A stretch of 64,000 nt of DNA, from assembly GCF_031143425.1 (NCBI RefSeq), contig NC_090447.1, positions 137,783,106 through 137,847,105 on the forward strand. Reading direction: 5' to 3'. The DNA comes from Pleurodeles waltl. Lineage: Eukaryota > Chordata > Amphibia > Caudata > Salamandridae. The notes below the pieces were generated by a model, which saw nothing but the letters and a program-made list of their open reading frames with translations, was not told where the DNA came from and searched no databases. Shown piece by piece: positions 20,690 through 32,255 of this stretch. How positions within the stretch are numbered: the stretch's first letter is position 1; each line of letters starts with the position of its first letter. The position numbers and the translations under genes were made by a program.

Positions 20690-21340
20690 AACTATAAGTT
20701 CAGATACCCCAAACTCCAAATGTCTATCTGCTTCCAAAGGGAATCTACACTTTAATAATATTTATAGGCAGCCCCCATGTTAAACTATGAGAGAGATAGG
20801 CTTTGCAACAAAGACAGACGATTTTGGCAGTATTTTACTGTTAGGACATGTAAACATAAGTACATGTCCCACCTTTTACATACACCGCACACTGCCAATG
20901 GGGCTACCTAGAGCCTCCCTTATGGGTGCCTTACATGTATAAAAAGGGAAGGTTTAGGCCTGGCAAGTGGGTACACTTGCCAAGTCGAATTGACAGTTCA
21001 AAACTGCACACACAGACATTGCAGGGGCAGGTCTAAGCCATGTTTACAGGACTACTAGTGTGGCTAGCAAAACCAGTGCTGCAGGCCCACTAGTAGCATT
21101 TAATTTATAGGCCATGAGCACCTCTAATGCACTGTACTAGGAACTTACTAGTAAATAAAATATGCCAATCATGGGAAGTCAATCACATATACATTCTATC
21201 TAGGAGCAGTTGCACCTTAGCACTGGATAGCAGTGGTAAAGTACCCAGAGTAACAAAAACAGCAAATACAGAGTCCAGCATTCATCAACAATCTGGGAAA
21301 CAGAGACAAAAAGTTAGGGAGACCACACCAAGGATGCCAA
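20690..21340 (-). mobile_element. LTR-family fragment, inverted and diverged
   Basis: Positions 21071-21102 are an exact 32-bp reverse complement of 26346-26377 inside the solo LTR. The segment GGACATGTAAACATAAGTAC...CCACCTTTTACATACACC (20838-20895) is the diverged reverse complement of about 26530-26610. Order and orientation agree, so this is a partial minus-oriented copy of the same LTR family. Both termini are absent. Confidence 0.75.
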
Positions 21341-21549
21341 GTCTAACACTCGGACCCAGAGCCCAGCATACATAGGTAGCCTAGTGGCCCAAATGCCCTG
21401 CACAGTAGATTCAGAAGCATGGGGGATACACCAAGAGTCTACTGTGCATGGGTGAGTGCTGCGGCTACAGTGGGATGGTGGCTTATACTGGACTGGGCCT
21501 GGCTTCAAGGCCAGGCTGTGAACCAACAATTCACTGTGCATTGGCCAAT

Positions 21550-24500
21550 TGCAATCAATCCATCAATCAGGATTTATGAAGTGCAGTAAATCATCCATGA
21601 GAGTCTCAGGGTGTTGGAGTTGTTTTCTTCTTCGCAAACAGCCATGTCTTGATTCCTTTCCTGAATTCCCGGGAGCACTATGGTGTTGCTGAGGTGCAGG
21701 GTGAAGGCCATTCCAGGCTTTGGCTGGCAGGTGGGAGGAGTGTCCTCCACTGTTGGATTGGCAGATCTCTGGGTGTCTGTGAGGAAGAGGGATGTGGATC
21801 GTAAGTGTCTGGTCAGTTAGTGGGAGGTCATTCATTTGTAGATGTATGCTGGTCCTTCATTGTGCAGGGCTTTGTATGCATGGTTTAGGATCTTGAAGTG
21901 ACATCACTTATGGATCGGGAGTCAGTATAGCTTCTTGAGGTGCGGGGTGATGTGAGTCCATCTGGGAAGTTCAAGAATGAGTCTTGCAGCTGAGTTTTGT
22001 ATTATTTGTAGTCTCCTCAGGAAGCGTGCTGTCATTCCTTTGTAAAGGGTGTTATCATAGCCCAGTCTGCTGGTGACAAGGGCTTGAGTGATGATCCTAC
22101 TGGTGATGATTGGAAGCCACCTGAAGATCTTAAAGAGCATGAGTAGGGTGTGGAAGCTGGCAGGCAAGACTGCATTTATCTGTCTCTGCATCCATAATTT
22201 GCTGTCAAGATGATGTAGAGGTTGTGAGTATGGTCAGTCGGGGCGGGAGAAGAGCTGAATTCAGTAGGCCACCAAGTGTTGTTCCTTGGCAATGTGTTGT
22301 TCCCAAAGATGAGGACTTCTGTCTTGTACTTGTAGAGCTTGATACAGTTGTCCTTCATCCAGTTGGCAACGTTATTCATACATTTGGGGAAGTTGGTTCT
22401 GGTGGTAGAGAGGATGAGCTGGGTGTCATTGCCACAGGACATGATGGTGAGTCTGAGTGATCTGATGGTGTTGGCCATTGAATCATGTACATGTTGAAGG
22501 AGTTGGGGCTTATCTTTGTGGAATGCACCAGACGATTTGCTTGGGTTCTGAGGTAAATGGTGAGAGATGAATTCTCTGGCTTCTTCCGATGAGATATAAG
22601 GTGAGCCATTTGAGGGCATCTCACTGGATTCTGATTTGGTGGAGTCTGTTGATCAAAATGTGATGGGAAACTGTATTGAAGATGGCTGACAGGCCAAGGA
22701 GGATGGGGGCTGCTGTTGCACTGTGGTCTAGGAGTGCTCTCGTGTCATTGCAGCTGTAATCAGGGATTTCTTGGTGCTGTGGTTGGCTTGCAATCTGAGT
22801 TGAGAGGGGTCCAGGAGGTTGTAGTATTTCAAGTGTTTGGTGAGTTGCTGGTTGGTTGACTTTTCAAGAACTTTCACTTGAAATGGGAGAAGAGAGATGG
22901 GCTAGTAGTTCTTCAGATGTGCTGGGTCAATGGATGTTTTTTTCAGGAGGTGCCTCCCTTCAGCGTCTTTCCAGTCCTCAGGGAAGGAGGCTATGGTGAT
23001 GGAGGCATTTAAGACTTTCTTGATTTAATCACTAATCATCTTGCTATTGAGGTTGAAGATGTGGTGGTTATATGGGTCTGAGGGTACGTCAGAGTGTACA
23101 GAGTTAATAAATGAGATTGTGGCTTGAGTTGTGGGAGGGTGCCAATGGGTGAGTAGGTGTTTGGGGTTTGTGTTTGTGGGTGTGGGTAGGCTGAAAATCT
23201 CATAAATGGCAGAGATCTTGCCATGAAAGACGTCCACCAGGGTGTCACATAGGTTTTGGTAGGGGGTGATGTTGCTCCTGGTGGCTGCAGGGTTAGAGTA
23301 CTTCTGTATGGTGGCAAATAGCTCCTTGTTGTGGTTTTTGCTGGTTTCTATGCAGTCTACTAGAGAATTTGTGCTGTTTTGAAGGTGGTATGGTCTTCTA
23401 TCCTTTTGTTAGTATGCCACTTCCATTCAAGTCACCAGCAGTTGTGTTTGGAGGATTTCAGCTCTGTAGTGAACTAGCTGGCCTTCTGGCCAGGACTTTG
23501 GGATTGGTTGGCTTGATAGGGGTGACTGTGTCAGAGTATTCCATGAGTATTCCATGATCCACTAGAAGAAGATCTTCGCAGCTTGTTCTGGGTCGGGTGA
23601 TGTATCTGGGAGGTGGTAGTTGAGTGTGTTCTTACACTGGTCTGAGTGGAGCTTGGGGGCATGGTGCCAATGTTGGTAGTTCCTAAGATGGTTAAGTGGA
23701 CTCTGAAGTAGTTGATATGAATGAGCTGTGAGATGTGGTTATACTTTAATCTGTTTCTGGAGAGCATGTGTCTTGTCAAGTGGGTGGGGTCAGTGACAAG
23801 TTTTTGGAAGCCGATGTTGCTCATGCGTTCCAGGAGGTCCGTTGTGTTGGTGTTGTCATGGTTGTTGAGGTGGTAATTAAGATCTCCTAGGAAGATGTAG
23901 TGCTTGAAGTCAATGGTGATTGGGCAATGAGGTCAGGGACCGGGTTGCAGAAGCTGGGACATGGTCCCAGCGATCTGTATCTGAGGGTACATTAGATGGT
24001 ACTTTTTCTGTGTCAAGTTGCTCCATTATCAGGGTTTGGTTGCCTGAGGAGGTTGTGCAGAGGATTGTGTCCCTGTAGATTATGACAGTACTACCCCCGT
24101 GTTTGTTGATTTGGTCCCGGTGTGTTCTCTTGTGGCATTCGGCGTAGTGATGTCTAGAGCGAAAGCAGGGTTCAGCTGAGTCTCTGAAAGCAAGATGATG
24201 TCCTAGGTAAAGGATGTGATTGTGTCCCAGATCTCTGTGGGATGTTTGCAGAGTGATTATGCATTGAGTAGAATGCGCTGGAGTTGTGCTGTGGCAGTCT
24301 TGGTTGGTGTGGTGGGTTCAGTCGTGTGTGCGTTGTCTCCGACGTTGTCGGTTGCATTGGTGTTGCAGGCGAAGTGCCAGTACTGACAGTAGAACAGTCC
24401 TCTGGAGAGGTGTGGAGATGTGGTGCAGCAGTTGTTGTTGATGTATCTGAGGTCCATGGCTCGTAGGTCTGCAGCATTGTAGCTGCGGGGTGGAAGAACC

Positions 24501-24560
24501 AGGGTTGCTGGCACTGGGCAAGATCCACACACAGGTGGGCACAGACAGGCTTGCCTTTGG
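21550..24560 (-). pseudogene. L2-type LINE relic on the minus strand
   Basis: From right to left, the minus strand encodes an AP-endonuclease start (RILLNA-SLCKHPTEIWDTI, about 24290), LLSETQLNPAFALDI (about 24190), GDLNYHLNNHD (about 23885-23855), VTDPTHLTRHML (about 23790) and then a reverse transcriptase remnant. There the catalytic YADDTQL has become CGNDTQL (about 22430). It is followed by NWMKDNCIKLYKYKTEVLIFGNN, ALVTSRLGYDNTLYKGM and LRRLQIIQNSAARLILELPRWTHITPHL (about 22030-21940), characteristic of the L2 C-terminus. A short TTGAT-type simple repeat near 21555-21580 fits the 3' end of such LINEs. The middle is riddled with stops. It is oriented opposite to the L2-type relic at 9225-11571 and different enough to be another subfamily. 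Confidence 0.85.
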
Positions 24561-24739
24561 TGCACCATTGGCGCACAGGTGGTGCCGCCGCAGTGCAGCC
24601 TTCATTAAGTAGATCATGGGAGGAGGGAGGAACACTGGGTGGCAGTGGGTGGTGCTAAGTGGGAGGAGGACAAAAAGGTGGCAGGCAAAGGTGGCAGGTG
24701 AGGTACGAATAAGGAGAAGCACGGAACATGGGGTAAAAA

Positions 24740-24985
24740 CAAGGAGCATTCAGTGAAAAGTGAGGGAAAAGCAGGAGAAAGCACTCAGAAAAAGGGGGAA
24801 AGGAAGATGAAACCAGCAAAATACAAAGGAAACGCAGGAGAAAGTACTCAGTAAATGGGGGAAAGGAAAGAGGAAGCAGTAAAAAACAAGGGAAAAGTTG
24901 AAGAGAACACTCAGAAAAAGAAGGAAGAAAGCAGGAAAAATTAGGGAAAAGTAGGAGAAAGTACTCAGAAAACAGGGAGGATGCA
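24740..24985. repeat. ~60-bp purine-rich minisatellite
   Basis: Four degenerate copies of a purine-rich unit are anchored by GGAGAAAG(C/T)ACTCAG at about 24773, 24835, 24900 (variant) and 24953. The strand is almost pure A/G over long stretches. The complementary strand's Phe/Ser/Leu-rich open frames result from this composition and are not genes. Confidence 0.75.
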
Positions 24986-25164
24986 GAGTGATGGAGCAGC
25001 ATGGGAGAGCTGGGCAAGAACTCAGAGGCACTGGGGTGGATGCAGACCATGTGCCACAAAGCCTGTTGAGTGGAACTGAACTCTGTGACTAGCGGGCTGA
25101 GAGACATGGGGCTGGCCCAAGGCCAAGTTAAGAACCACGTCTGGTGCCCAGAGCCCTGATGCAC

Positions 25165-26104
25165 ATGGCCAAAGACTAGGCACTATACTTACATGAAAGA
25201 AATGTATGTCTGTTAATGTTGACCTTCATTGACAAATCTACACACACTTTTCCAATGTTCTTGTTTGCCCATCTCTGGTATTTTTGCCAGCTTTTCTGAA
25301 GACAGATCTGTGGGGTCCAAGGATAATTGGTAGAGAGCCACCCCAATATCTCAGTTTTTGCTGCAAACCTAAATACGTTTGGTATTTTTTGTGCTCTCAT
25401 CTACATAAAACACTTCTGAACAGAGTGTACCTAATTTGCTATGAAAAAGCAGTTTGGACCCAGATTAGGCATTTTTATTGTCTGGTGTGAATGTGTGCAG
25501 CGCATAACTATTCAACCAGTTTTTTTACGTCTCCAAAGTATCTCATAGCTCACATTTTAGTGCAGGTTTTCTGTCACCACTGTTTTAGTGCACAAAGGGG
25601 TAGTGGGTAAGTGCATTACCAAAGGACAGAATTCTTTGATACTTGGTAAGTGAGTAAATGGGTGACAATGTGGATGAGTGTCTGAGTGGTGATTGCATGT
25701 GAAATGGGTTTGTAGTTAATGGATGAGTGGATTCACAAATGAAAATAATACAAGTAACTGTAAGTATGTGTGTAATGAGTGCAATAAATGTTTTGGTAAG
25801 TGGCTGACTAAGTTTTTGAGCCTAGAACTATGGGCAATGATGAGAATGTTGACGTCATATTATGTCATCTGTAAAATCACTGAACATGAATGAATGAAGA
25901 CACATGAAAGAAATACTAGATGCAAAATGCCACTAGAATCTAGCATGCAAACTTACTGGAGACCAAGTAAAAGAACGTTTTAGGAAAACTTTAAGAAAAC
26001 GTTAAGAATTGATGAGTTTTAGAAGGGCATTAGGATTTGCAACTTTTCAATGTATAGTGCTTTTACTGTATAGTATGTATAGTGATGTGTATATAGTGTA
26101 TATG
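25165..26104. other. No gene recognised
   Basis: AT-rich sequence without a convincing reading frame. Between about 25600 and 25760 there is a weak GTGAGT/GGTGANNG simple-repeat character resembling the loop of the foldback element at 28786-29666. Confidence 0.4.
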
Positions 26105-28226
26105 TGTTGGAAATGGCCCTTCTGCAGGGTTATCCCCAGACTTTTTGCCTTCCTCTTTCTTTTTTTCTGACCTCATTTTTGCTGGTTTTTAGATTCTGCG
26201 CTCTTTACCACTGCTAACCAGTGCTAAAGTGCATATGCTCTCTCCCTTTAAAAACATGGTAACATTGGATCATACCCAACTGGACTATTTAATTTACCTA
26301 TAAGTCCCTAGTAAGGTGCACTGTGTGTGACCAGGGCCTGTAGATTAAATGCTACTAGTGGGCCTGCAGCACTGGTTGTGCCACCCACTTTAGTAGCCCC
26401 TTTACCTTGTCTCAGGCCTGCCATTGCAAGGCCTGTGCGTGCAGTTTCACTGTCACTTCGACTTGGCATTTAAAAGTACTTGCCAAGCCTAAAACTCCCC
26501 TTTTTCTTCATATGTCACCCCTAATGTGTGGCCTAGGTAACCCCTAGAGCAGGGTGCTGTGTGGGTAAAAGGCAGGACATGTACCTGTGTAGTTTACATA
26601 TCCTGGTAGTGTAAAACTCCTAAATTCGTTTTTACACTACTGTGAGGCCTGCTCCCTTCATAGGCTAGCATTGGGGCTGCCCTCATACATTGTTGAAGTG
26701 GTAGCTGCTGATCCGAAAGGAGTGGGAAGGTCATATTTAGTATGGCCAGGATGGTAATACAAAATCCTGCTGACTGGTGAAGTTGGATTTAATATTACTA
26801 TTTTAGAAATGCCCCTTTTAGATAGTGAGCATTTCTCTGCTATCTTTCTGTGCCTTACAATCCACGTCTGGCTGGGTTTAATTGACAGCTCCTTGTGCAT
26901 TCACTCAGACACACCCCAAACACAGGGTACTCAGCCTCACTTGCATGCATCTGCATTTTGAATGGGTCTTCCTGGGTTGGGAGGGTGGAGGGCCTGCTCT
27001 CACACAAAGGACTGCCACACACCCTACTGGGACCCTGGCAGACAGGATTGAACTGAAAGGGGAACTGGTGCACTTCTAAGCCACTCTTTGAAGTCTCCCC
27101 CACTTTAAAGCATATTTGGGTATAAAACAGGGCCTCTGCCCTACCACCTCAGACACTTCCTGGAGAAGAAACCTGAACCAGAACCTGCACCCTGACAAGA
27201 AGAACTGCCTGGCTGCCTAAAGGACTCACCTGACTGGTTTCAACAAAGGACTGCTGCCTTGCTGTTGGCCTGCTGTCTTGCTTCTCTCTTGCTTTGCTTC
27301 AGAAGTGCTCTCCCAGGGCTTGGATAGAGCTTGCCTGCTGTTCCCTGAAGTCTTAGGACCAAAAGGACTTCTCTCTTGCAACTGGACTCCTTGTGCGGTG
27401 AAAAATTAGACGCACAACTTGTTCCGCAGTGAAAAATTCTCCGCACGTTGAACCGGAAAGACGTTGCTCGACTTCACGAGGAAAATATCGACGCGATGCC
27501 TGCGGTGCGACTGGAACTTCGACGCATGGCCCGCCTGGACAACGGCGCCCGACTTTCAGAGAGGAAATCGACGCTGTGCCTGACGTGAGGGAGAAAATTC
27601 CACGCATCACCCACCGGAACGACACGCAGCCGGTCAACAAGCCCAGGATTCCACACACAGACCCCGGGGAGTCTGAAAACCCCGCAACCCGAAGAGGAGA
27701 CCATCCGCGCACCGGAAATCAACGCAACGTCTTCCACGCATGGAAAATAACGACGCAAGTCTGTGTGTGAAGGGGTGAAACCCACACACACACCATTTTT
27801 CCACACATCTCCTCCTCTGCTGCCCTTTGCGGAGATTTTTCACTCCAACCAGGTACTTTGTGCTTGAAAGAGACTTTGTTTGTTTTTTAAAGACTTAGGA
27901 CACTTTATATCATTTTCCAGTGATATCTTTACAATTTCTTATTGCATCTTTTATCGTTTTGACCTGCAAATATCCCGATAAATATTATATGTTTTTCTAA
28001 ACACTGTGTGATGTATTTTTGCGGTGCTATATTTTGTTATTGTATGATTTATTACGCAAATACTTTACACATTGCCTTCTAAGTTAAGCCTGACTGCTCA
28101 GTGCCAAGCTACCAGAGGGTGGGCACAGGATAATTTGGACTGTGTGTGACTTACCCTGACTAGAGTGAGGGTCCTTGCTTGGACAGGGGGCAACCTGGCT
28201 GCCAACCAAAGACACCATTTCTAACA
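26105..28226 (+). mobile_element. Solo LTR (2122 bp) with perfect 5-bp target duplication
   Basis: The unit begins TGTTGGAAATGG and ends CCATTTCTAACA, a TG...CA terminus with a near-perfect 12-bp inverted repeat. It is flanked on both sides by ATATG (26100-26104 and 28227-28231), the 5-bp duplication left by an LTR-retroelement integrase. A TATAAAA box is at 27121-27127, about 2.0 kb before the nearby TA microsatellite ends. It is followed by a CpG-rich stretch (about 27395-27740) that could be the transcribed leader. No internal region or second LTR is present, so recombination between LTRs probably removed the body. Related inverted fragments occur at 20690-21340 and about 40440-41100. Which LTR superfamily it belongs to is not visible from the LTR alone. 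Confidence 0.87.
27121..27127 (+). promoter_or_regulatory. TATA box in the solo LTR
   Basis: TATAAAA lies in the middle of the LTR, upstream of a CpG-rich segment, as expected for an LTR promoter (U3/R boundary). Start-site position is not determinable from sequence alone. Confidence 0.5.
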
Positions 28227-28237
28227 ATATGGATATA

Positions 28238-28275
28238 GTGTATATATGTGTATAGTACATATGTATTTACTGTAA

Positions 28276-28314
<39 letters not shown>

Positions 28315-28391
28315 TACAGTACATATATATATATAAATAAAAAAAATTATATACTGTACATATATATATATATATGAGTGTGTATATACTG

Positions 28392-28455
<64 letters not shown>

Positions 28456-28505
28456 TGTATTTACTGTACATATATGTATATATATATATGAGTGTGTATA
28501 TACTG

Positions 28506-28537
<32 letters not shown>

Positions 28538-28555
28538 GTATGCATGCATATAGTG
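28238..28555. repeat. TA-rich microsatellite with embedded variant blocks
   Basis: Long TA runs are interrupted by recurring blocks such as GAGTGTGTATATACTGTA and TTTACTGTACATATA. The blocks recur about 120 bp apart, suggesting local duplication. It abuts the left arm of the foldback element. Confidence 0.92.
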
Positions 28556-29921
28556 TATTCACTGGAAAAAAACAAATGTTATGTGGACGTTTTACTTCGG
28601 TTCTGAATTTACTTGTACAAAATCGCTGATTTTCAGCAGTTATAATTACCTGAGCTAACTATAACTGGCGCTCCTGTAATGCACTGCTTATGACCTCACT
28701 TATTACATCACTCATGACATGGTCAGTGAAATCACTAATGACGTAACTGATGACATCTCATATGACATCACTGATGACATCATCCAGTGAGTATAAGTGG
28801 TTGTATTTATGCGTGAGTGGGTGTGTGAGTGTAGCTATGGGTGAATGAGTGGTTCAATCATTTGCTGTATGGGAGACTGGATGTGTAAGTGGTTGAACAG
28901 GTTAGCAAGTGACTGTGTGAGCAGCTGCATTTCATTTAGTGAGTGGGTCTGTGGGTGGCTGCATGTGTGAGTAAGTGGGTATTAAAGTGGTTGTCTGGGT
29001 AAGTGAATGGGTGTCACTGTATTGGTGAGTGACTTGGTGATTCACTTACTGTATGGCTGTAGGAATACTTGAGTAGCTGTGTCAGTGACTGTATGTGAGA
29101 ATCTTTGGGTGTATGAATAGCTGTATCATAAACTGAGTGGGTGAGTCAGTTTTCATATAGGATAGTAAGTGTATGTGTGAGAACTTGGTTGGTCAGTGAG
29201 TGGCTGTATGAATGGCTGTAAGGGTGACTGAGTGGGTATGTAACTTCCTGTTCCTGTGAGTGAGTTGATGAGTGAATAGTTATATAGTTGACTGATTGTG
29301 TGTGTAAGTGACTTTAATAATGAGTCAGTGACTATGTCAGTGACTATATTGGTGACTGTGGGGGTGTGTCAGTGTTTCTACAACTGATTAACTGGATGTG
29401 TCAGTAGAACAGTGATCTACTAATGGGCTGTGTGAGTATGAGTGGATGTGTCAGTTGGTGTATGAGTAGGTGTGTAAGTAACTGTATGAGTCTGTGAATA
29501 CCTCAGTTAGTAGTATATGGGTTAGTGAGTGGTTGTGTCAGTGGCTGTTTGACTAAATGAATGTCTGTATATCACTACTTTTTTGCATCTCTGAATAAGT
29601 ATGTGAGTAGATGTGTGTGGGTATTCAAGCGTTTGTATCAGCAAATGAGTGGGTGTATTACTGTGTGGATTATGTCATTAGTGATGTCATATGAGGTGTT
29701 ATCAGAGATGTTATCAGAGATGTTATCAGTGATGTCATGAGTGATGTCACTGACCATATCATAAGTGATGTAATATGTGAGGTCATAAGCAGTGCAGTAT
29801 GGGAGCGCCAGTTATAGTTAGCTCAGGTAACTATAACTGCTGAATTTCTACGGTTTTGTACGTGTAAATTCAGAACCCAACTATAACGTCCATGTAACCT
29901 TTGGTTTTTTCAGTGAATTTC
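28556..29921. mobile_element. Foldback-type element with ~230-bp inverted arms
   Basis: The left arm (28556-28785) is matched in reverse complement by the right arm (29667-29921). Shared stretches include TGGACGTT, GGTTCTGAATTTAC, CAGCAGTTATA-TTACCTGAGC, TAACTATAACTGGCGCTCC, GCACTGCTTATGACCTCAC and CATATGACATCACT. The arms also contain tandem (T)GACATCACT-type units. The ~880-bp loop is a degenerate GTGAGTG/GGCTGTATGAGTG simple repeat with no coding potential. Structure and size fit a non-autonomous foldback element; the autonomous partner is unknown. Confidence 0.82.
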
Positions 29922-30060
29922 TGAGTTTTTTTTTTTCATTCTATTTCCTAACTATAACATCCCTGTAACCTTTTTTTCAGTGAATTTCCAAGTTTTTTTT
30001 CATTCTATTTTCTAACTATACCATCCCTGTAACCTTTGTTTTTTTCAGTGAATTTCTATG
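29876..30060. repeat. Three tandem copies of the foldback element's right end
   Basis: The motif CTAACTATAACATCCCTGTA, followed by a T-rich run and CAGTGAATTT, appears three times (about 29876-29921, 29948-29990 and 30012-30058) at a ~67-bp period. The first copy is the outer end of the right inverted arm. Confidence 0.8.
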
Positions 30061-31940
30061 GTTTTTCCAACGTATAGCAATTTTAATTACTATACATTAA
30101 TCCAACCTCTGCCGTGCACTCCCCCTCTCTGCTCGTCGCTCCCATGGCCCTGTACCTTTTACCAAAAAATGATAATAACCAGAGCTTATTATAGTTTTTT
30201 GGGGAAAGGTTTGCAGCTGCTGCTGCTGCCAGGGGATGGACGATCCTCCGTCCTAATGGGGGAGCAGGCACTGATTTAAAGGTATAAACACATGGATGTA
30301 ATTTAGGGGTCACCAGGGGTCGCAGCTGTGAACCCTGCCTTGACCTTTGTGACCCCTGACACTGCCTTAGTGACCCCTGGCTTCAGAGGTGGCAAATACA
30401 GTGCCAGGAACATAAAGGCAGCTTGTCCTTATGGACCTCAGTTAGGGCTCTGCTCTCTTTGTGTTCTGTCAATTTTTATTACACTAATATAGAATAAAAG
30501 CATATTATTCACTATTAGTGTATTAAAAATGTGAGAATGCCCTTCTATGGCAGCTGAGGTAAGTAAAAAGGCTTTTAAATGCATGTTGTATGCGTGCTTG
30601 CAGGTGAGAATGTGTTTATGTGAGACAGTGTATGTGTGAATTTGTGTGTATATGTAAGTATGTGCCTCTGATTGAAAGTGGAGGTCAAAGGGGATGTGAT
30701 GTCATTCCCACTACCCCTGGCATTTTGGTGAATTGACGTCCATGTATAAACTATGCTCTAAAACATTACCCATGTACTTGAGGACTCTCTGCATGCTAAG
30801 AAGGTGCCGTGAATGCAGCGCTCAGAGACCAGCAGTAGCCATGGGCATTTCTCTCCCTGTGTGCCTGCTAGTGTGTATGTGAACTGACAGACTCAGCATC
30901 CTCTCAACACCCTTCATCCACCTCCTACTCGTCCTCCTTCTGACCAGGTCTCCAACAGTCAAATCCCACTCCAAGTGGCCGTGAGATGCAGCCAGCTCTG
31001 TTCCTGCTTCCCTGTGTTCAGGGCCAATGGACAGTGTCTGCACAAGGGCAGGCAAGTATGGCACTTCCTGGAGGCTGAGTGCACAATCTACGCAACCTCG
31101 CTACTGACTATAGGGCAGCAAACTGTGAACATGTATCTTCCTCATGGGAGTCCAGTCCTGAGATCAGCAGCGAACCCCATTACCTGATGCAAGTGTTACA
31201 ATGTGTATAACAGCTTTCCTTGAATGGGAGACATTACTGTGTAGTTAGGCCTACAAGCTGCTTCCTATTTAAAGGTAGGATCATTAGTGGCTGCCCAATT
31301 ATGCTAATCTGTCCTTGGTTGCCCTGCCATGCACTGGCTCCCACTGGATCTTGCATGCATGAGTGGGTGCTGTAGTCTTGCTTAAGCTAATGCTTGTGAG
31401 TTTGAGCTACATACAGGGAGCGCTCTCATCATTGTGGACCTCTTCTGTTGTCATGTCTGGTATCGGTGCCACTGATACTGCCGCACTTGGGCTATTTGTG
31501 ATATCATAACCTGTCAGCCTTGGTTGACATGCTTGTTATTTTCTATGGTGTATTGTTCCTTCATGGGCCTTGCCCACCCAGGGGACAAATTAAAAAACAA
31601 ATGTGGGGGAACATGCTTGGTTTAAAAAAAAAAATGTCAGTGGGTTCGCAGAACCCCCATTAATTTGGGGAAAATAAAAAATAAAAAATAAAAAACAATA
31701 TGTTTTTGGCCACAGAGGGGTCCCTGTGGGACCCCACCACCGGGTCTAGGGTTCAGGGTATTCCTACTCTGCCCATTTCTGTTTTATGTTTCACTTTTTT
31801 CCTGGGACTCTTCTGAGTCCAAGTCCGAAGATGGCTGCACCACTTTCTGGCTAAAGTGGTGGCAACCAATTAGATCTCATTTAGAGATCTCTGGGATCCA
31901 CTGACTATCAGCCTCCATACATATATTTATTTTTCTTTAA
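30061..31940. other. No gene recognised
   Basis: There is no long reading frame with recognisable domains on either strand. A short A-rich simple repeat (AAAAATAAAAAAT type) lies at about 31670-31700. A small GGTCAC/GTGACCCCT repeat is seen at about 30308-30380. Confidence 0.4.
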
Positions 31941-31950
31941 TAATTCTAAA

Positions 31951-32086
31951 ACTATGAATGGATTTACATCAAATTACAAAAAGTACTCCTTCTTGTCCAA
32001 CATCTCGCTTTCTGCCAAACTATGAATGGATTTACATCAAATTACAAAAAGTACTCCTTCTTGTCCAACATCTTGCTTTCTGCCAA
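31951..32086. repeat. 68-bp tandem duplication
   Basis: Two nearly identical 68-bp copies start with ACTATGAATGGATTTACATC at 31951 and 32019 and differ at about one site in the overlap. It is probably a recent slippage or unequal-exchange event within an older dispersed repeat. Confidence 0.9.
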
Positions 32087-32203
32087 ATTCGGTATAATTC
32101 TGTTCAGTGGTTCGTGCTGTAGTCATGTCTAAAATCTGTATGGGAAATTGCATGTGGAAAACTTGTACATATATATATAGATAGTGTACGGTACACTCCA
32201 CTC

Positions 32204-32255
32204 TGCGCATGTATGTTTGGTCGGCCGTCTCAGGCCAGCCAAACACTCATGCGCA
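32204..32255. repeat. Imperfect 23-bp-arm hairpin
   Basis: TGCGCATGTATGTTTGGTCGGCC (32204-32226) is inversely repeated, with three mismatches, by GGCCAGCCAAACACTCATGCGCA at 32233-32255. It stands at the left edge of a local GC-rich island (32200-32520) and may be a MITE end; no partner was found. Confidence 0.7.

Noticed and set aside
24655..25164. 169-codon Ser/Phe/Leu-rich frame on the minus strand
   Set aside because: Its composition follows from the purine-rich minisatellite on the other strand.
27353..27806. Overlapping 100+-codon frames on both strands in the solo LTR
   Set aside because: The CpG-rich segment has few stop codons by composition; no retroviral or other domain is visible.
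28160..28575. Tyr/Ile repeat frames
   Set aside because: Pure TA microsatellite translated.
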